Assembly: GCF_002699205.1 (NCBI RefSeq)
Contig: NZ_PABT01000034.1
Location: 62,001-126,000 of the forward strand
DNA: 64,000 nt
Source of the DNA: Allomuricauda sp.
GTDB lineage: Bacteria > Bacteroidota > Bacteroidia > Flavobacteriales > Flavobacteriaceae
Direction of reading: 5' to 3'
The notes under the pieces were generated by a model. That model worked only from the letters and a program-made list of their open reading frames with translations, was not told the origin of the DNA and ran no database searches. Below are positions 50,992 to 59,687 of the stretch, one piece after another. The translations under genes and the position numbers were made by a program. The stretch's first letter is position 1, and the number at the start of each line of letters is the position of its first letter.

Positions 50992-52272
50992 ATGATTTTA
51001 GCAAAAACCAAGTTTTTGGAAGAATCAAAGCCGAGTTGGCTCTATTTATTGCTACTGATTTTCTCGGGGGAGGCTATTTTTATTCTTCCTTTTGTTTTGC
51101 CCCGTGTTTTTAGGCCAACAGTTTTGGATGTTTTGGGGTTGGACAATGTTCAACTAGGGCTTTGTTTTTCGGTGTATGGTCTAGTGGCCATGATTTCTTA
51201 TGTTTTTGGAGGTCCTCTTGCCGATAAATATTCTCCAAGAAAGTTAATTGCCATTGCCTTATGGATGACCGCCTTGGGAGGTTTTTTGTTTGCCCAATAC
51301 CCCACTTTATGGGTGCTTCAAATGTTGTATGGTTGGTGGGGCTTTACTACCATTTTTCTTTTTTGGGCGCCTATGATCAAAGCCACGCGTATCTGGGGAG
51401 GGAGAAATTCCCAAGGAAAAGCATTTGGATTTCTTGATGGTGGCCGCGGATTGACCGGTGCACTGTTCAGTTTGCTCGGGGTAGTGGTCTTTTCAATTTT
51501 TTTGTCGGAATCACCGGACATGGCAGATATCACAGATAGAAAAGACGCATTTACGTATGTCATCTATTCCGCTTCCATCATCATTATTTTGGTCGGGGTT
51601 CTGGTTTGGTTTTTTATGAAAACTGGTGATAGCGGTGAAAAAGTGATTCTTGAGCGTATTTCTTGGAAGGATATCAAACAAGTTTTGAAGTTGCCCTCGG
51701 TGTGGCTGTTGATGGTGATTATTCTATGTGGGTATGTAGGGTACAAAATCACGGATATTATTTCGCAATATGCAGAGGAGGTTATGTTGTACAATCAGGT
51801 GGATGCCGCTAAAGTGGGGACATTGCTGCAATTTCTACGACCAGCTACCGGGATTCTTTTTGGTTTGATCGCAGATAGATTAAAAATTACATCGCTATTG
51901 GTGGTCAGTTTTATACTGACGTTGATGGGTGGATTGTTATTTGCCACTGGGGTGATAGCTCCTACCACGACACTTTTGTTCTTTATGTCCGTGGTTGTGA
52001 TTGCTGCCGGGGTTTATGCCACTAGAGCACTGTACTTTGGGGTAATGCACGTGGGTAAAATACCGTTGGCCTTGACGGGGACGGCGGTCGGACTGATTTC
52101 ACTTATTGGATATACGCCCGATGTTTTTGCAGGTCCGGCCTACGGAATGCTTTTGGACGCACATCCCGGTGAAGAATTGGGACACCAAAATGTGTTCTGG
52201 ATGTTGAGTGCTTTTGCGTTTGTTGGAGGGATAGCGGCACTTATCTACCATAGAAAATATGGTAAGCAGTGA
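50992..52272 (+). CDS. MFS transporter
   Basis: The protein has 426 residues from ATG 50992; a TTG at 50971 would add seven residues and is less likely. Twelve hydrophobic segments are apparent. The MFS loop motif follows helix 2 (GGPLADKYSPRKL), and a second copy of similar type lies at ~300 (LIADRLKITS). The GFLDGGRGLTGALFSLLG stretch is typical of organic-anion-type members. The substrate is unknown; sugar-phosphate/organic anion or oligopeptide-type uptake are guesses. It is divergent from the VPS10 operon and convergent with the YdeI gene, 2 bp apart. Confidence 0.88.
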   Translation: MILAKTKFLEESKPSWLYLLLLIFSGEAIFILPFVLPRVFRPTVLDVLGLDNVQLGLCFSVYGLVAMISYVFGGPLADKYSPRKLIAIALWMTALGGFLFAQYPTLWVLQMLYGWWGFTTIFLFWAPMIKATRIWGGRNSQGKAFGFLDGGRGLTGALFSLLGVVVFSIFLSESPDMADITDRKDAFTYVIYSASIIIILVGVLVWFFMKTGDSGEKVILERISWKDIKQVLKLPSVWLLMVIILCGYVGYKITDIISQYAEEVMLYNQVDAAKVGTLLQFLRPATGILFGLIADRLKITSLLVVSFILTLMGGLLFATGVIAPTTTLLFFMSVVVIAAGVYATRALYFGVMHVGKIPLALTGTAVGLISLIGYTPDVFAGPAYGMLLDAHPGEELGHQNVFWMLSAFAFVGGIAALIYHRKYGKQ

Positions 52273-52274
52273 CC

Positions 52275-52844
52275 TTATAGGTTCCTGTATTTTATGTTTT
52301 TTTCTGAAAGGTCCACGATTTCCTTGATTCTTTTTTTTCGTGTCTCTTCCCTTTTGGACTGTTTGAGCCAATAGAGATAGCTTTTTCTTTGGCTGTGAGT
52401 AAAATTTTTGAAGTTTTCATGGGCGGTTCGGTGATTCTCCAAAGCTGTTTGCAAATCTTCCGGAACAACACCGTTTTCCACATCGTCCAATTCGGTCCAA
52501 GACCCATTTTCCTTGGCCACTTCAATGGTTTTAAGACCACTTTTGTGTATCAACCCTTTGGTCTTTAATTCTTTTATATAATTTTTATTGATCCTACTCC
52601 AGGTGCTTCTTGGTTTTCTGGGACAGAAATATTGTTTGCGTTTTCCATCACCAAGACTTTTTACGGTACTGTCTATCCATCCATAACATAGGGCCACTTT
52701 TACGGCCTCCTCCCATCGCATACTTTCTTTATGGTGTTCCACCTTGTAAAAAATCAGATGGACACCGGTGTGTGTTTTATGGTTTTCATGAAGCCACTCA
52801 CGCCACTCTTCGTCATTTTTAAAATAAAGTTCAGGATGCTTCAA
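52275..52844 (-). CDS. YdeI/OmpD-associated family protein
   Basis: The 189-residue protein has the YdeI family signature: LYFKNDEEWREWLHENH at the start, then MRWEEAVKVALCYGWIDSTV and FCPRKPRSTWSRINKNYIKE. In the C-terminal part, YLYWLKQSKREETRKKRI is typical of the bacteriocin-protection YdeI/OmpD-associated group. The protein is cytosolic and its function is poorly defined. It is the last gene of the otsAB-headed operon, 1 bp after the M1 peptidase stop. Confidence 0.9.
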   Translation of the reverse strand: MKHPELYFKNDEEWREWLHENHKTHTGVHLIFYKVEHHKESMRWEEAVKVALCYGWIDSTVKSLGDGKRKQYFCPRKPRSTWSRINKNYIKELKTKGLIHKSGLKTIEVAKENGSWTELDDVENGVVPEDLQTALENHRTAHENFKNFTHSQRKSYLYWLKQSKREETRKKRIKEIVDLSEKNIKYRNL

Positions 52845-52845
52845 A

Positions 52846-54465
52846 TCATATTTTTTGGATTTCTATGTAGAAGTTTTTGTCAAAGTCAAGCTGGGTTCCG
52901 TCCAGTTGCTCCGTTTTCCATTCAGCGGTGGGAAAAAGCCATTTTTCCGAACCATCCACAAACACTCGGATAGGCATATCAAAATCTTCTATTATATCAA
53001 CATATCGATAAGTGATGGAACCTCCTTTAATTTCATATTCCAATTTGGGTATTAGGGTGGTACGCAGATATTGGTCAAAAAAGGCAGTCAGGTCTTTACC
53101 CGATTTTTCACTTAAATAGTTTTCGATTTGCGCGGAGGTGACCGTTTGATGGTAAAAATCTTTATTAAGTCCTCTCAACATTTGGCGCCATTTTTCATCA
53201 TCTTCCACCAATTGGCGAAGGGTGTGCAATATGTTGGCCCCTTTGTAGTACATATCGCCAGAACCTTCTTTGTTTACACCGTAAGGACCAATAATTGGTC
53301 GGTCGTTTTGAATGTTTGCACGGGTTCCGATGACATATTCCGAGGATGCCTTCTTTCCAAAATGATAATCGAGGTACAGGTTTTCGGAATAGGCGGTAAA
53401 CCCTTCATGTACCCACATATCGGCAATATCTTTATAGGTGATGTTGTTGGCGAACCACTCATGTCCGGCTTCGTGGATAATAATGAAATCAAATTGTAGT
53501 CCCCAACCTGTACCTGATAGGTCACGCCCCAAATAGCCATTCCCATATTTGTTTCCGTAGGTGACGGAGCTTTGGTGTTCCATACCCAAATAGGGTACCT
53601 CCACCAATTTAAAACCATCTTCATAAAAAGGGTAGGGGCCGAACCAATGCTCAAAAGCTTGTAGCATCATCGGGACTTGCACGAACTGTTTTTTTGCCTT
53701 TTCCAAATTTTCGGGCAAAACATAATAATCCAGCCTCAAAGGGCCTTTCTCGCCTTCGTACGTTTCCCCAAAATGTACATAGTTTCCAATGTTTACGTTT
53801 ACACCGTAATTGTTTATCGGGTTTTTAACCACCCAAGTATAGGTTTTAAAATCACCTAGGTCTTCAACACTTTCCAATTGTCCGTTGGAAACATCCATGA
53901 GATTTTTTGGAACGGTGGCACTGATACGCATGCTATCCACTTCATCGTACATATGGTCTTTGTTGGGCCACCAGACACTGGCACCCAGACCTTGGCAGGA
54001 AGTTGCGACAAAAGGATTGCCGTTTCCATCTTTTTTCCATGAAAAACCACCATCCCAAGGTGCTCTCACAGCTTCCCGTGGATACCCGGAGTATGTTATT
54101 TTAAGTTGATTGTATTCTCCAGGCACCTGTTTTTTCTTCAATTTGATAAAATGTGCATTTCCTTCGGAGGTAAACTTTAATTTTTTGCCATCTTGGACCA
54201 CGGCTTCAATCCTCATGGGTTCTTGGAGGTCAATTTGAAGTGTTTTGGCCTCTTTTAATACCTTGTAACGAACAATATTATGTCCTGAAATGAATTTTTT
54301 GGAGGGATCTATCTTCACATCAAGGTGATAATAGTTCAAATCCCACCATTCCCTTTCCGGGGTTATGCTTCCCCGTAAAGTATCTTGTCGAGTAAAATTT
54401 TGTGCATTAAGAATGGATACACTCGATAAAAGTGTGATTATGATTATGGTAAAGAATTGTTTCAT
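52846..54465 (-). CDS. M1-family metallopeptidase, secreted
   Basis: The 539-residue protein has a signal peptide (cleavage near LNAQNF). An M1 aminopeptidase N-terminal saddle domain is followed by a thermolysin-like catalytic domain. The zinc ligands are H331-E-A-G-H335 and E354 (VHEGF), and the exopeptidase-type motif is LGMEHQS (GxMEN-like, here with His-Gln). It is shorter than APN (~870) because it lacks the C-terminal armadillo domain. It is exported and probably trims peptides. It is in an operon after the M28 peptidase (15 bp gap) and directly before ydeI. Confidence 0.93.
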   Translation of the reverse strand: MKQFFTIIIITLLSSVSILNAQNFTRQDTLRGSITPEREWWDLNYYHLDVKIDPSKKFISGHNIVRYKVLKEAKTLQIDLQEPMRIEAVVQDGKKLKFTSEGNAHFIKLKKKQVPGEYNQLKITYSGYPREAVRAPWDGGFSWKKDGNGNPFVATSCQGLGASVWWPNKDHMYDEVDSMRISATVPKNLMDVSNGQLESVEDLGDFKTYTWVVKNPINNYGVNVNIGNYVHFGETYEGEKGPLRLDYYVLPENLEKAKKQFVQVPMMLQAFEHWFGPYPFYEDGFKLVEVPYLGMEHQSSVTYGNKYGNGYLGRDLSGTGWGLQFDFIIIHEAGHEWFANNITYKDIADMWVHEGFTAYSENLYLDYHFGKKASSEYVIGTRANIQNDRPIIGPYGVNKEGSGDMYYKGANILHTLRQLVEDDEKWRQMLRGLNKDFYHQTVTSAQIENYLSEKSGKDLTAFFDQYLRTTLIPKLEYEIKGGSITYRYVDIIEDFDMPIRVFVDGSEKWLFPTAEWKTEQLDGTQLDFDKNFYIEIQKI

Positions 54466-54480
54466 AAAGCTATGGTGTGA

Positions 54481-55812
54481 TTATCTAAAAACCTTATTTG
54501 GGAAAACCACGGGACTTTCATGCCCATCTTTCCCAACTGCGGCCACTCCAAAGAAGTAATTGTCGATTACGATGCCTTCCAAGGTGTATTCGTTTACATT
54601 ACCAACATATTTGTAGTTGTCCCAAGTAGGTGATGTGGTATCCCTCCAATAAATTTTGTACCCCACTGCGCCATCTGATTTACTCCATTTGAGTTTGGCA
54701 CTGGGTTCAACAATACCTCCAATCTCTACGGTTTTGGGGGCGGGGGGCGCCCAAGCAATGGAGGCCAGGTTTATCGCATTTACAGCGGTAAGTTTTTTGG
54801 CGTACTCAAAATCAACATGTTCCAATACATCACCATAGGCAATGCCGTCTTCCACCCGGATATCTTGATGTTGTTGTGTATAATTTTCATGGGCTTCCAT
54901 GATCCGGATACCAGCATAGCCTGCATCATTAAAAGGTCTGTGATGCCCACCCCGGCCAAAGCGATCCAAACGGTAGATCATCATCGGGTTCATTTCCGGC
55001 ATATAGGTCTTGGTGGTTTTGTACACATATCTAGCCAGCTGACGGGAAATTCCGTCCACTTCACCACCATAAAAACGTCTTGCCCTTCTCTCTTGTTCGG
55101 TTTCCGTGGGTGGAACGGGCTCTGAGAATATTCTAAAATCCCTATTGCTCACCACACCATCAACACCGGAGATATTTCCGATCATATCATTGTTCAGGAT
55201 GCCCACAATATCCCATCCATTTTCTTTGGCGTAGGCGGCCAACCCTTTTCCCCCATAAAGTCCTTGTTCTTCTCCAGAAAGACCGACGTAGATGATACTG
55301 CTGTCAAACTTGTATTTTGAAAGTACCCGTGACGCTTCAATGGTACCGGCCATTCCACTGGCATTGTCGTTGGCACCGGGCGAATCCGAAGTATAGTTGT
55401 TCGGGTCGCTCACGCGAGAATCAATGTCTCCGCTCATTATAATAAAACGGTTCGGAAATTTTGTCCCTCTTTGGATGGCCACGACGTTCACAATTTCAAC
55501 ATCTTTTACGATTCTGGCATTGTCCCCTTTTTTTATCAGGTTTTTTTGATAAAACACTTCCAGACAGTCTCCGCAGTTTGATGAGATTTTCTCGAACTCT
55601 GACTTTATCCATCTTCTAGCGGCCCCAATTCCCCGGGTTTGGGAAACGGTATCGCTCAAGGTATGTCTTGTGCCAAAGTTAACGAGTGTGGTCACATCAC
55701 TTTCTATACGGTCTGCCGAAACGGAATTGATGATATCGTAGATTCGGGTATCGGTTTGTGAAAAACCAACTGATGTTATGGCTAAAAATAATAATGCCAG
55801 ATTTTTTTTCAT
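54481..55812 (-). CDS. M28-family zinc peptidase with C-terminal FN3-like domain, secreted
   Basis: The 443-residue protein has a signal peptide (cleavage near VGFSQTD). An M28 aminopeptidase core has metal ligands in SPGANDNASGMAGTIEASR and LSGEEQGLYGGKGL, and a RHxPFNDAGY-type His near GHHRPFNDAG. A C-terminal beta-sandwich (~350-443: LKWSKSDGAVGYKIYWRDTT) looks like FN3. It acts on peptides outside the cell. It is 15 bp from the M1 gene and 41 bp from the propeller/NTF2 gene, so it is within the otsAB-headed operon. Confidence 0.92.
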   Translation of the reverse strand: MKKNLALLFLAITSVGFSQTDTRIYDIINSVSADRIESDVTTLVNFGTRHTLSDTVSQTRGIGAARRWIKSEFEKISSNCGDCLEVFYQKNLIKKGDNARIVKDVEIVNVVAIQRGTKFPNRFIIMSGDIDSRVSDPNNYTSDSPGANDNASGMAGTIEASRVLSKYKFDSSIIYVGLSGEEQGLYGGKGLAAYAKENGWDIVGILNNDMIGNISGVDGVVSNRDFRIFSEPVPPTETEQERRARRFYGGEVDGISRQLARYVYKTTKTYMPEMNPMMIYRLDRFGRGGHHRPFNDAGYAGIRIMEAHENYTQQHQDIRVEDGIAYGDVLEHVDFEYAKKLTAVNAINLASIAWAPPAPKTVEIGGIVEPSAKLKWSKSDGAVGYKIYWRDTTSPTWDNYKYVGNVNEYTLEGIVIDNYFFGVAAVGKDGHESPVVFPNKVFR

Positions 55813-55853
55813 GTTGTATGAGGCTGTTTTTGGTTTGAATTAGTGTATGAAAC

Positions 55854-57377
55854 TTATCGAATGAATGTAACTTTTGCAATTTTACCGTTTTCTACTTCAT
55901 AAATGGCGATCGTTCTAAAAACCTTTCCATTCATGGTGACTGATTCTTCGTCAATGACCTTGTTTCCCAGAACAATCCTGTTTTTGATATCACAATGTAG
56001 GTCAGGGGTATTTTCAAAAAGCGTCCCATATTCCTGCTCAAGGTTCTGTTTACCGTGTAAGGTAAGTATTTTTGGAAATTTAAAAAGCTCAACATCATCG
56101 GCATAAGTTGCTGCAAAGGCATCAATATCCCTATTGTTATATGCTTTCAGCTGCTCTTTTACAATACTTTCTGCATCGGTCAGTGGGCCATCTGCGAAAA
56201 TAAAGGTCATGGATGTTATGAGTCCGTTTTCAACTTGATAAATAGCGACTTGGTGTCCGTTTCGGCCATCGACTTTGGTGATTTCCTCATCCACTATGAT
56301 GTTTCCAAGAACTATTCGGTTAACCACTTCCACACGGGAAGTTTTTACATTTTCGAAGAAACGTTCGTAGTTCTCAACCATTTTGGAATAGCCCTTATAC
56401 ATGGTTTTGTCGGGGAATCGTTGTACTAGGACATCGTCAGAAAAACAAGAGGTAAATGATTCTATATCTCTATTGTTGAATGAACTGACTTGTTTTTCAA
56501 TGATTTTGGCTGCGGATTCCTCGGCCACAAATGCCAATCTTTTTCTGTTCGGACTAATGGCAATACGACTAATGTTATTGATTTCTTCTTGGGGGAATTC
56601 AATGATGGTTTCCCAATTGGTGTTTGAACCAATGTCCAAGCTCAATAGCTTTTTACCTGCTCCCGTAATGATCGTGTTTTTGTCCAACCAGCAAAAATCC
56701 TCTTCTTGGCCATACACGTTTGTTATTTTTTGGGTCATGCCTGTCAATGGATCTAATGACATAATTTCCCAAACTTTCCCTTTTTTACTGATAAAACTGA
56801 CCAATTCGGTACCGGGGATGAGGTGTAATGATCGTCCCACATTCTTGTAAACAGTTTTTTTGGTGTCTTTTTCAAGATTGATGACCATCAGGTCCATACG
56901 GTTGTCCACCAATACCGTGGCGACCAAAATATGGTTATTGAACCAAACATGGTACCCTATCTTTAAATCTGTAATTGGTGTCGACCCACTTGTTTCCAAA
57001 TCATATTCGTACAAACGTTGCAATCCATCAATATCGAGCCGAATAGCGGAAATAGCATTTTTATTGGGGATACGCAAAGGAGAATATTCGCTACCTGTCG
57101 TGGTGTAGGTCAACCAGGTGGAAGTACTCCCTTCCTTTACATTGAATTTAAGGATATCTGTCTGATTTTTTCTTGTAGAGGCAAATAGGACACGATCATC
57201 GTCCCAAAAAGAAGGTTGGTTGTCGTAACCAGAGTTGTTGGAAATGTTCTTGGGATTGGTCAAAACAGGTTTTCCTTTGTTCAGTTCCAGATCAAAGAGA
57301 TATACCTCGGTTTCGGTCTGTGCCCATACTCGGGCACAGAGCAATAGAAAAAAAGTGATAAAAAAACCTCGTGTCAT
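55854..57377 (-). CDS. secreted TolB-like propeller fused to two NTF2-like domains
   Basis: The 507-residue protein has a signal peptide (MTRGFFITFFLLLCARVWAQ). A TolB-like beta-propeller (~25-285) contains DNQPSFWDDDRVLFASTRKN and NRKRLAFVAEES. Two tandem SnoaL/NTF2-like domains follow (~286-400 and ~401-507), each opening with a near-identical helix: IIEKQVSSFNNRDIESFTSC and IVKEQLKAYNNRDIDAFAAT. Each ends in a G-(x)-I-(x)-S/K-(x)-T-F strand. The duplication is clear. The function is unknown; NTF2-like folds often bind small hydrophobic ligands. Its start overlaps the otsAB stop by 4 bp (ATGA). Confidence 0.82.
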   Translation of the reverse strand: MTRGFFITFFLLLCARVWAQTETEVYLFDLELNKGKPVLTNPKNISNNSGYDNQPSFWDDDRVLFASTRKNQTDILKFNVKEGSTSTWLTYTTTGSEYSPLRIPNKNAISAIRLDIDGLQRLYEYDLETSGSTPITDLKIGYHVWFNNHILVATVLVDNRMDLMVINLEKDTKKTVYKNVGRSLHLIPGTELVSFISKKGKVWEIMSLDPLTGMTQKITNVYGQEEDFCWLDKNTIITGAGKKLLSLDIGSNTNWETIIEFPQEEINNISRIAISPNRKRLAFVAEESAAKIIEKQVSSFNNRDIESFTSCFSDDVLVQRFPDKTMYKGYSKMVENYERFFENVKTSRVEVVNRIVLGNIIVDEEITKVDGRNGHQVAIYQVENGLITSMTFIFADGPLTDAESIVKEQLKAYNNRDIDAFAATYADDVELFKFPKILTLHGKQNLEQEYGTLFENTPDLHCDIKNRIVLGNKVIDEESVTMNGKVFRTIAIYEVENGKIAKVTFIR

Positions 57378-59584
57378 GGTTTTGTGAAACGTTTTAGAAG
57401 CTGTCTTACCCTCGCAGTATTTTCCACATGGTACTTGGCCTGCGTTTTTTTCAGCCCCACTTTAACCGTAATGGCCGAATCGGGGAGTTCTTGGAACATA
57501 AATTCATCTGTCCAGTCATCTCCAATGGCAAATACAAAGTCATAATCATCCTCGCTCAACATACGGGTTGCGGCCCTGCCCTTGTTTACGTTACTGTTTT
57601 TGATTTCCATGACCTTGTTTCCATTAAGTATACTGATATCGTCATTACCAATCAAACTTCGGAGTACGGTATTCAGTTCGGTTGCTCTTTTGTTTCCAAA
57701 ATCGGGATCGGTATTTCTATAATGCCAAGCTAAGGAATAATTCTTTTCTTCTATGAAAGATCCCGGAGTCCTGTCCACAAAAGATTCCAAAACAGGTCTG
57801 ATTTTGTCCATCCATTCCCCTTTTACTTGTTCCAACATCTTAAATTCCTCCCCATTTTTGGAAATCCACACCCCATGTTCCACGATCATGTTGTATTTTT
57901 TTGGCAAAAACCATCGACCGAAGGTTTGTTTGTCCCTCCCACTGATTAAAAACAGGGTGGTGTTTTCCTGTGCATGCAAAGCATCCAGAAGGGCATAGAG
58001 TTCCTCATCCGGAGAGGCTTTTTGAGGGTCTTTGTGGAAACCGACCAAGGTTCCGTCATAATCTAGGAACAACAGACGTTTCTTCGATTTTGCATATTTT
58101 TTTTCAATGGACAAAAGTATCGCGGAGGACATTTTTTCAGAAATAAAGGCTTTGCCCAAATCCCTTTTTTCTTTCATGGCATTCATGAACTCATTGGCCC
58201 ATACTTCCACATTGTACCGTTCCAGTCTTTTTTGCAAAAAGGTGTTTCGGGATATTTGTTCCTCCAAGGGCATGTTGAAGGCTCTTTTCAACGTGTCCGC
58301 TTGTTGCTCAAAATTGTTTGGGTTGATCAATAAAGCTTCGTTCATTTCGTTGGCAGAACCTGCCATTTCACTTAAAATAAGCACCCCTGATTTATCTGTT
58401 CGGGTAGCGATATATTCCTTGGCCACCAAATTCATTCCGTCCCGCAGTGGTGTGAGCCACGCAATGTCACTTGATGTATAAAGGTCTATCAAACTGTCGA
58501 AGGGTAGGGAGCGATAGAAATACCAGATAGGGGTCCAATTGACAGTGGACAATTCCCCGTTGATCCTACCTACCAATTCGTCAACTTCCTTTTTCAGTAA
58601 TTGATATTGGGGCACATTGGACCGGGATGGCACGGCCAGTATGATCAATCTAACCTTTTCCTTGTATTCCGGATACTTTTGGAGAAAATACTCGAACGCG
58701 TTGATACGTTTGGCAATTCCCTTGCTGTAGTCCAATCGGTCTATGGAAAGAATAAGTTTGGTATCCGGTGCCGAGGCTTTGTGGCTGTCCAAACGGACCT
58801 GTAGGTCACTACGTTCACTCAGGCTTTTGGAATTGTGCAATATTGCTGCATTCCTAAACTTTTTATAATCGATTCCCATAGGGAAGGAATCTACTTTTAT
58901 GACCCGATTGTCCAAATAAATTTCATTGAAACTCACATCCAGTCCGATAAGTCTCCGTACTGAACTTAAAAAATGCCTTTCGTAATCGTAGGTATGGAAA
59001 CCGATCAGGTCCGAGCCCAATAACCCTTCCAAGATTTCTTCACGCCAAGGTAGGGTCCGAAAAATTTCATAGGAAGGAAAAGGAATGTGTAAAAAGAACC
59101 CGATTGTGGTATCTGGGCGTTTTTCACGAACCATTTGTGGAACCAACATCAATTGGTAATCGTGCACCCAAATCATGTCATCTTCATCGGCATGTTCGAT
59201 GATGGCATCTGCAAATTTTTGGTTGACGGATTTATACGTTTCCCAAAAATTCAGTTCGAACTCGGAATATTCCAAAAAATAATGGAACAGTGGCCATATC
59301 GTCCTATTGCTAAAACCAAAGTAAAATCCCTCAATTTCGGCGGCATTAAGTTTTACTTTGGTGCAGCCATGTCTCTTGAGTGCATTGTCGATATCGTCTT
59401 CAAGTGCTTCGGGCGTGTCTTCGTCCGTTAGGCCTGACCAGCCAATCCACAAACTTTCACCCCCACTATGTACAGACTTCATCCCAGTGGCCAAACCTCC
59501 AACACTTGGCATTGCATGGAGGGTTCCATTGCTAATTTGTAATTGAACGGGTAGCCGATTTGAGATTATGATAGTTTTGCCCAT
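57374..59584 (-). CDS. otsAB: bifunctional trehalose-6-phosphate synthase/phosphatase
   Basis: The 736-residue protein fuses OtsA (GT20) and OtsB. Residues ~1-470 are the UDP-glucose-dependent synthase (GGLATGMKSVHSGGESLWIG, VHDYQLMLVPQMVR, LDYSKGIAKRINAFEYFL, FLRDGMNLVAKEY-type loop). From ~490 to the end is a HAD-type phosphatase with FLDYDGTLVGF and, near the end, FAIGDDWTDEFMF. It would make trehalose from UDP-glucose and glucose-6-phosphate via trehalose-6-phosphate, for osmotic or stress protection. It heads an operon continuing to the propeller/NTF2 protein (4-bp overlap), M28, M1 and YdeI, and is divergent from a GH15 gene that could be the matching trehalase. Confidence 0.95.
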   Translation of the reverse strand: MGKTIIISNRLPVQLQISNGTLHAMPSVGGLATGMKSVHSGGESLWIGWSGLTDEDTPEALEDDIDNALKRHGCTKVKLNAAEIEGFYFGFSNRTIWPLFHYFLEYSEFELNFWETYKSVNQKFADAIIEHADEDDMIWVHDYQLMLVPQMVREKRPDTTIGFFLHIPFPSYEIFRTLPWREEILEGLLGSDLIGFHTYDYERHFLSSVRRLIGLDVSFNEIYLDNRVIKVDSFPMGIDYKKFRNAAILHNSKSLSERSDLQVRLDSHKASAPDTKLILSIDRLDYSKGIAKRINAFEYFLQKYPEYKEKVRLIILAVPSRSNVPQYQLLKKEVDELVGRINGELSTVNWTPIWYFYRSLPFDSLIDLYTSSDIAWLTPLRDGMNLVAKEYIATRTDKSGVLILSEMAGSANEMNEALLINPNNFEQQADTLKRAFNMPLEEQISRNTFLQKRLERYNVEVWANEFMNAMKEKRDLGKAFISEKMSSAILLSIEKKYAKSKKRLLFLDYDGTLVGFHKDPQKASPDEELYALLDALHAQENTTLFLISGRDKQTFGRWFLPKKYNMIVEHGVWISKNGEEFKMLEQVKGEWMDKIRPVLESFVDRTPGSFIEEKNYSLAWHYRNTDPDFGNKRATELNTVLRSLIGNDDISILNGNKVMEIKNSNVNKGRAATRMLSEDDYDFVFAIGDDWTDEFMFQELPDSAITVKVGLKKTQAKYHVENTARVRQLLKRFTKP

Positions 59585-59687
59585 AAAAGGATGATTTTTG
59601 AGGTGTTTTAATTTTTTGTTTCTTTAAAAATCGGGAAATTCGATCGCAAAAACAATTCATTCTAACCCTTTTGAGAATTTTTGACCT

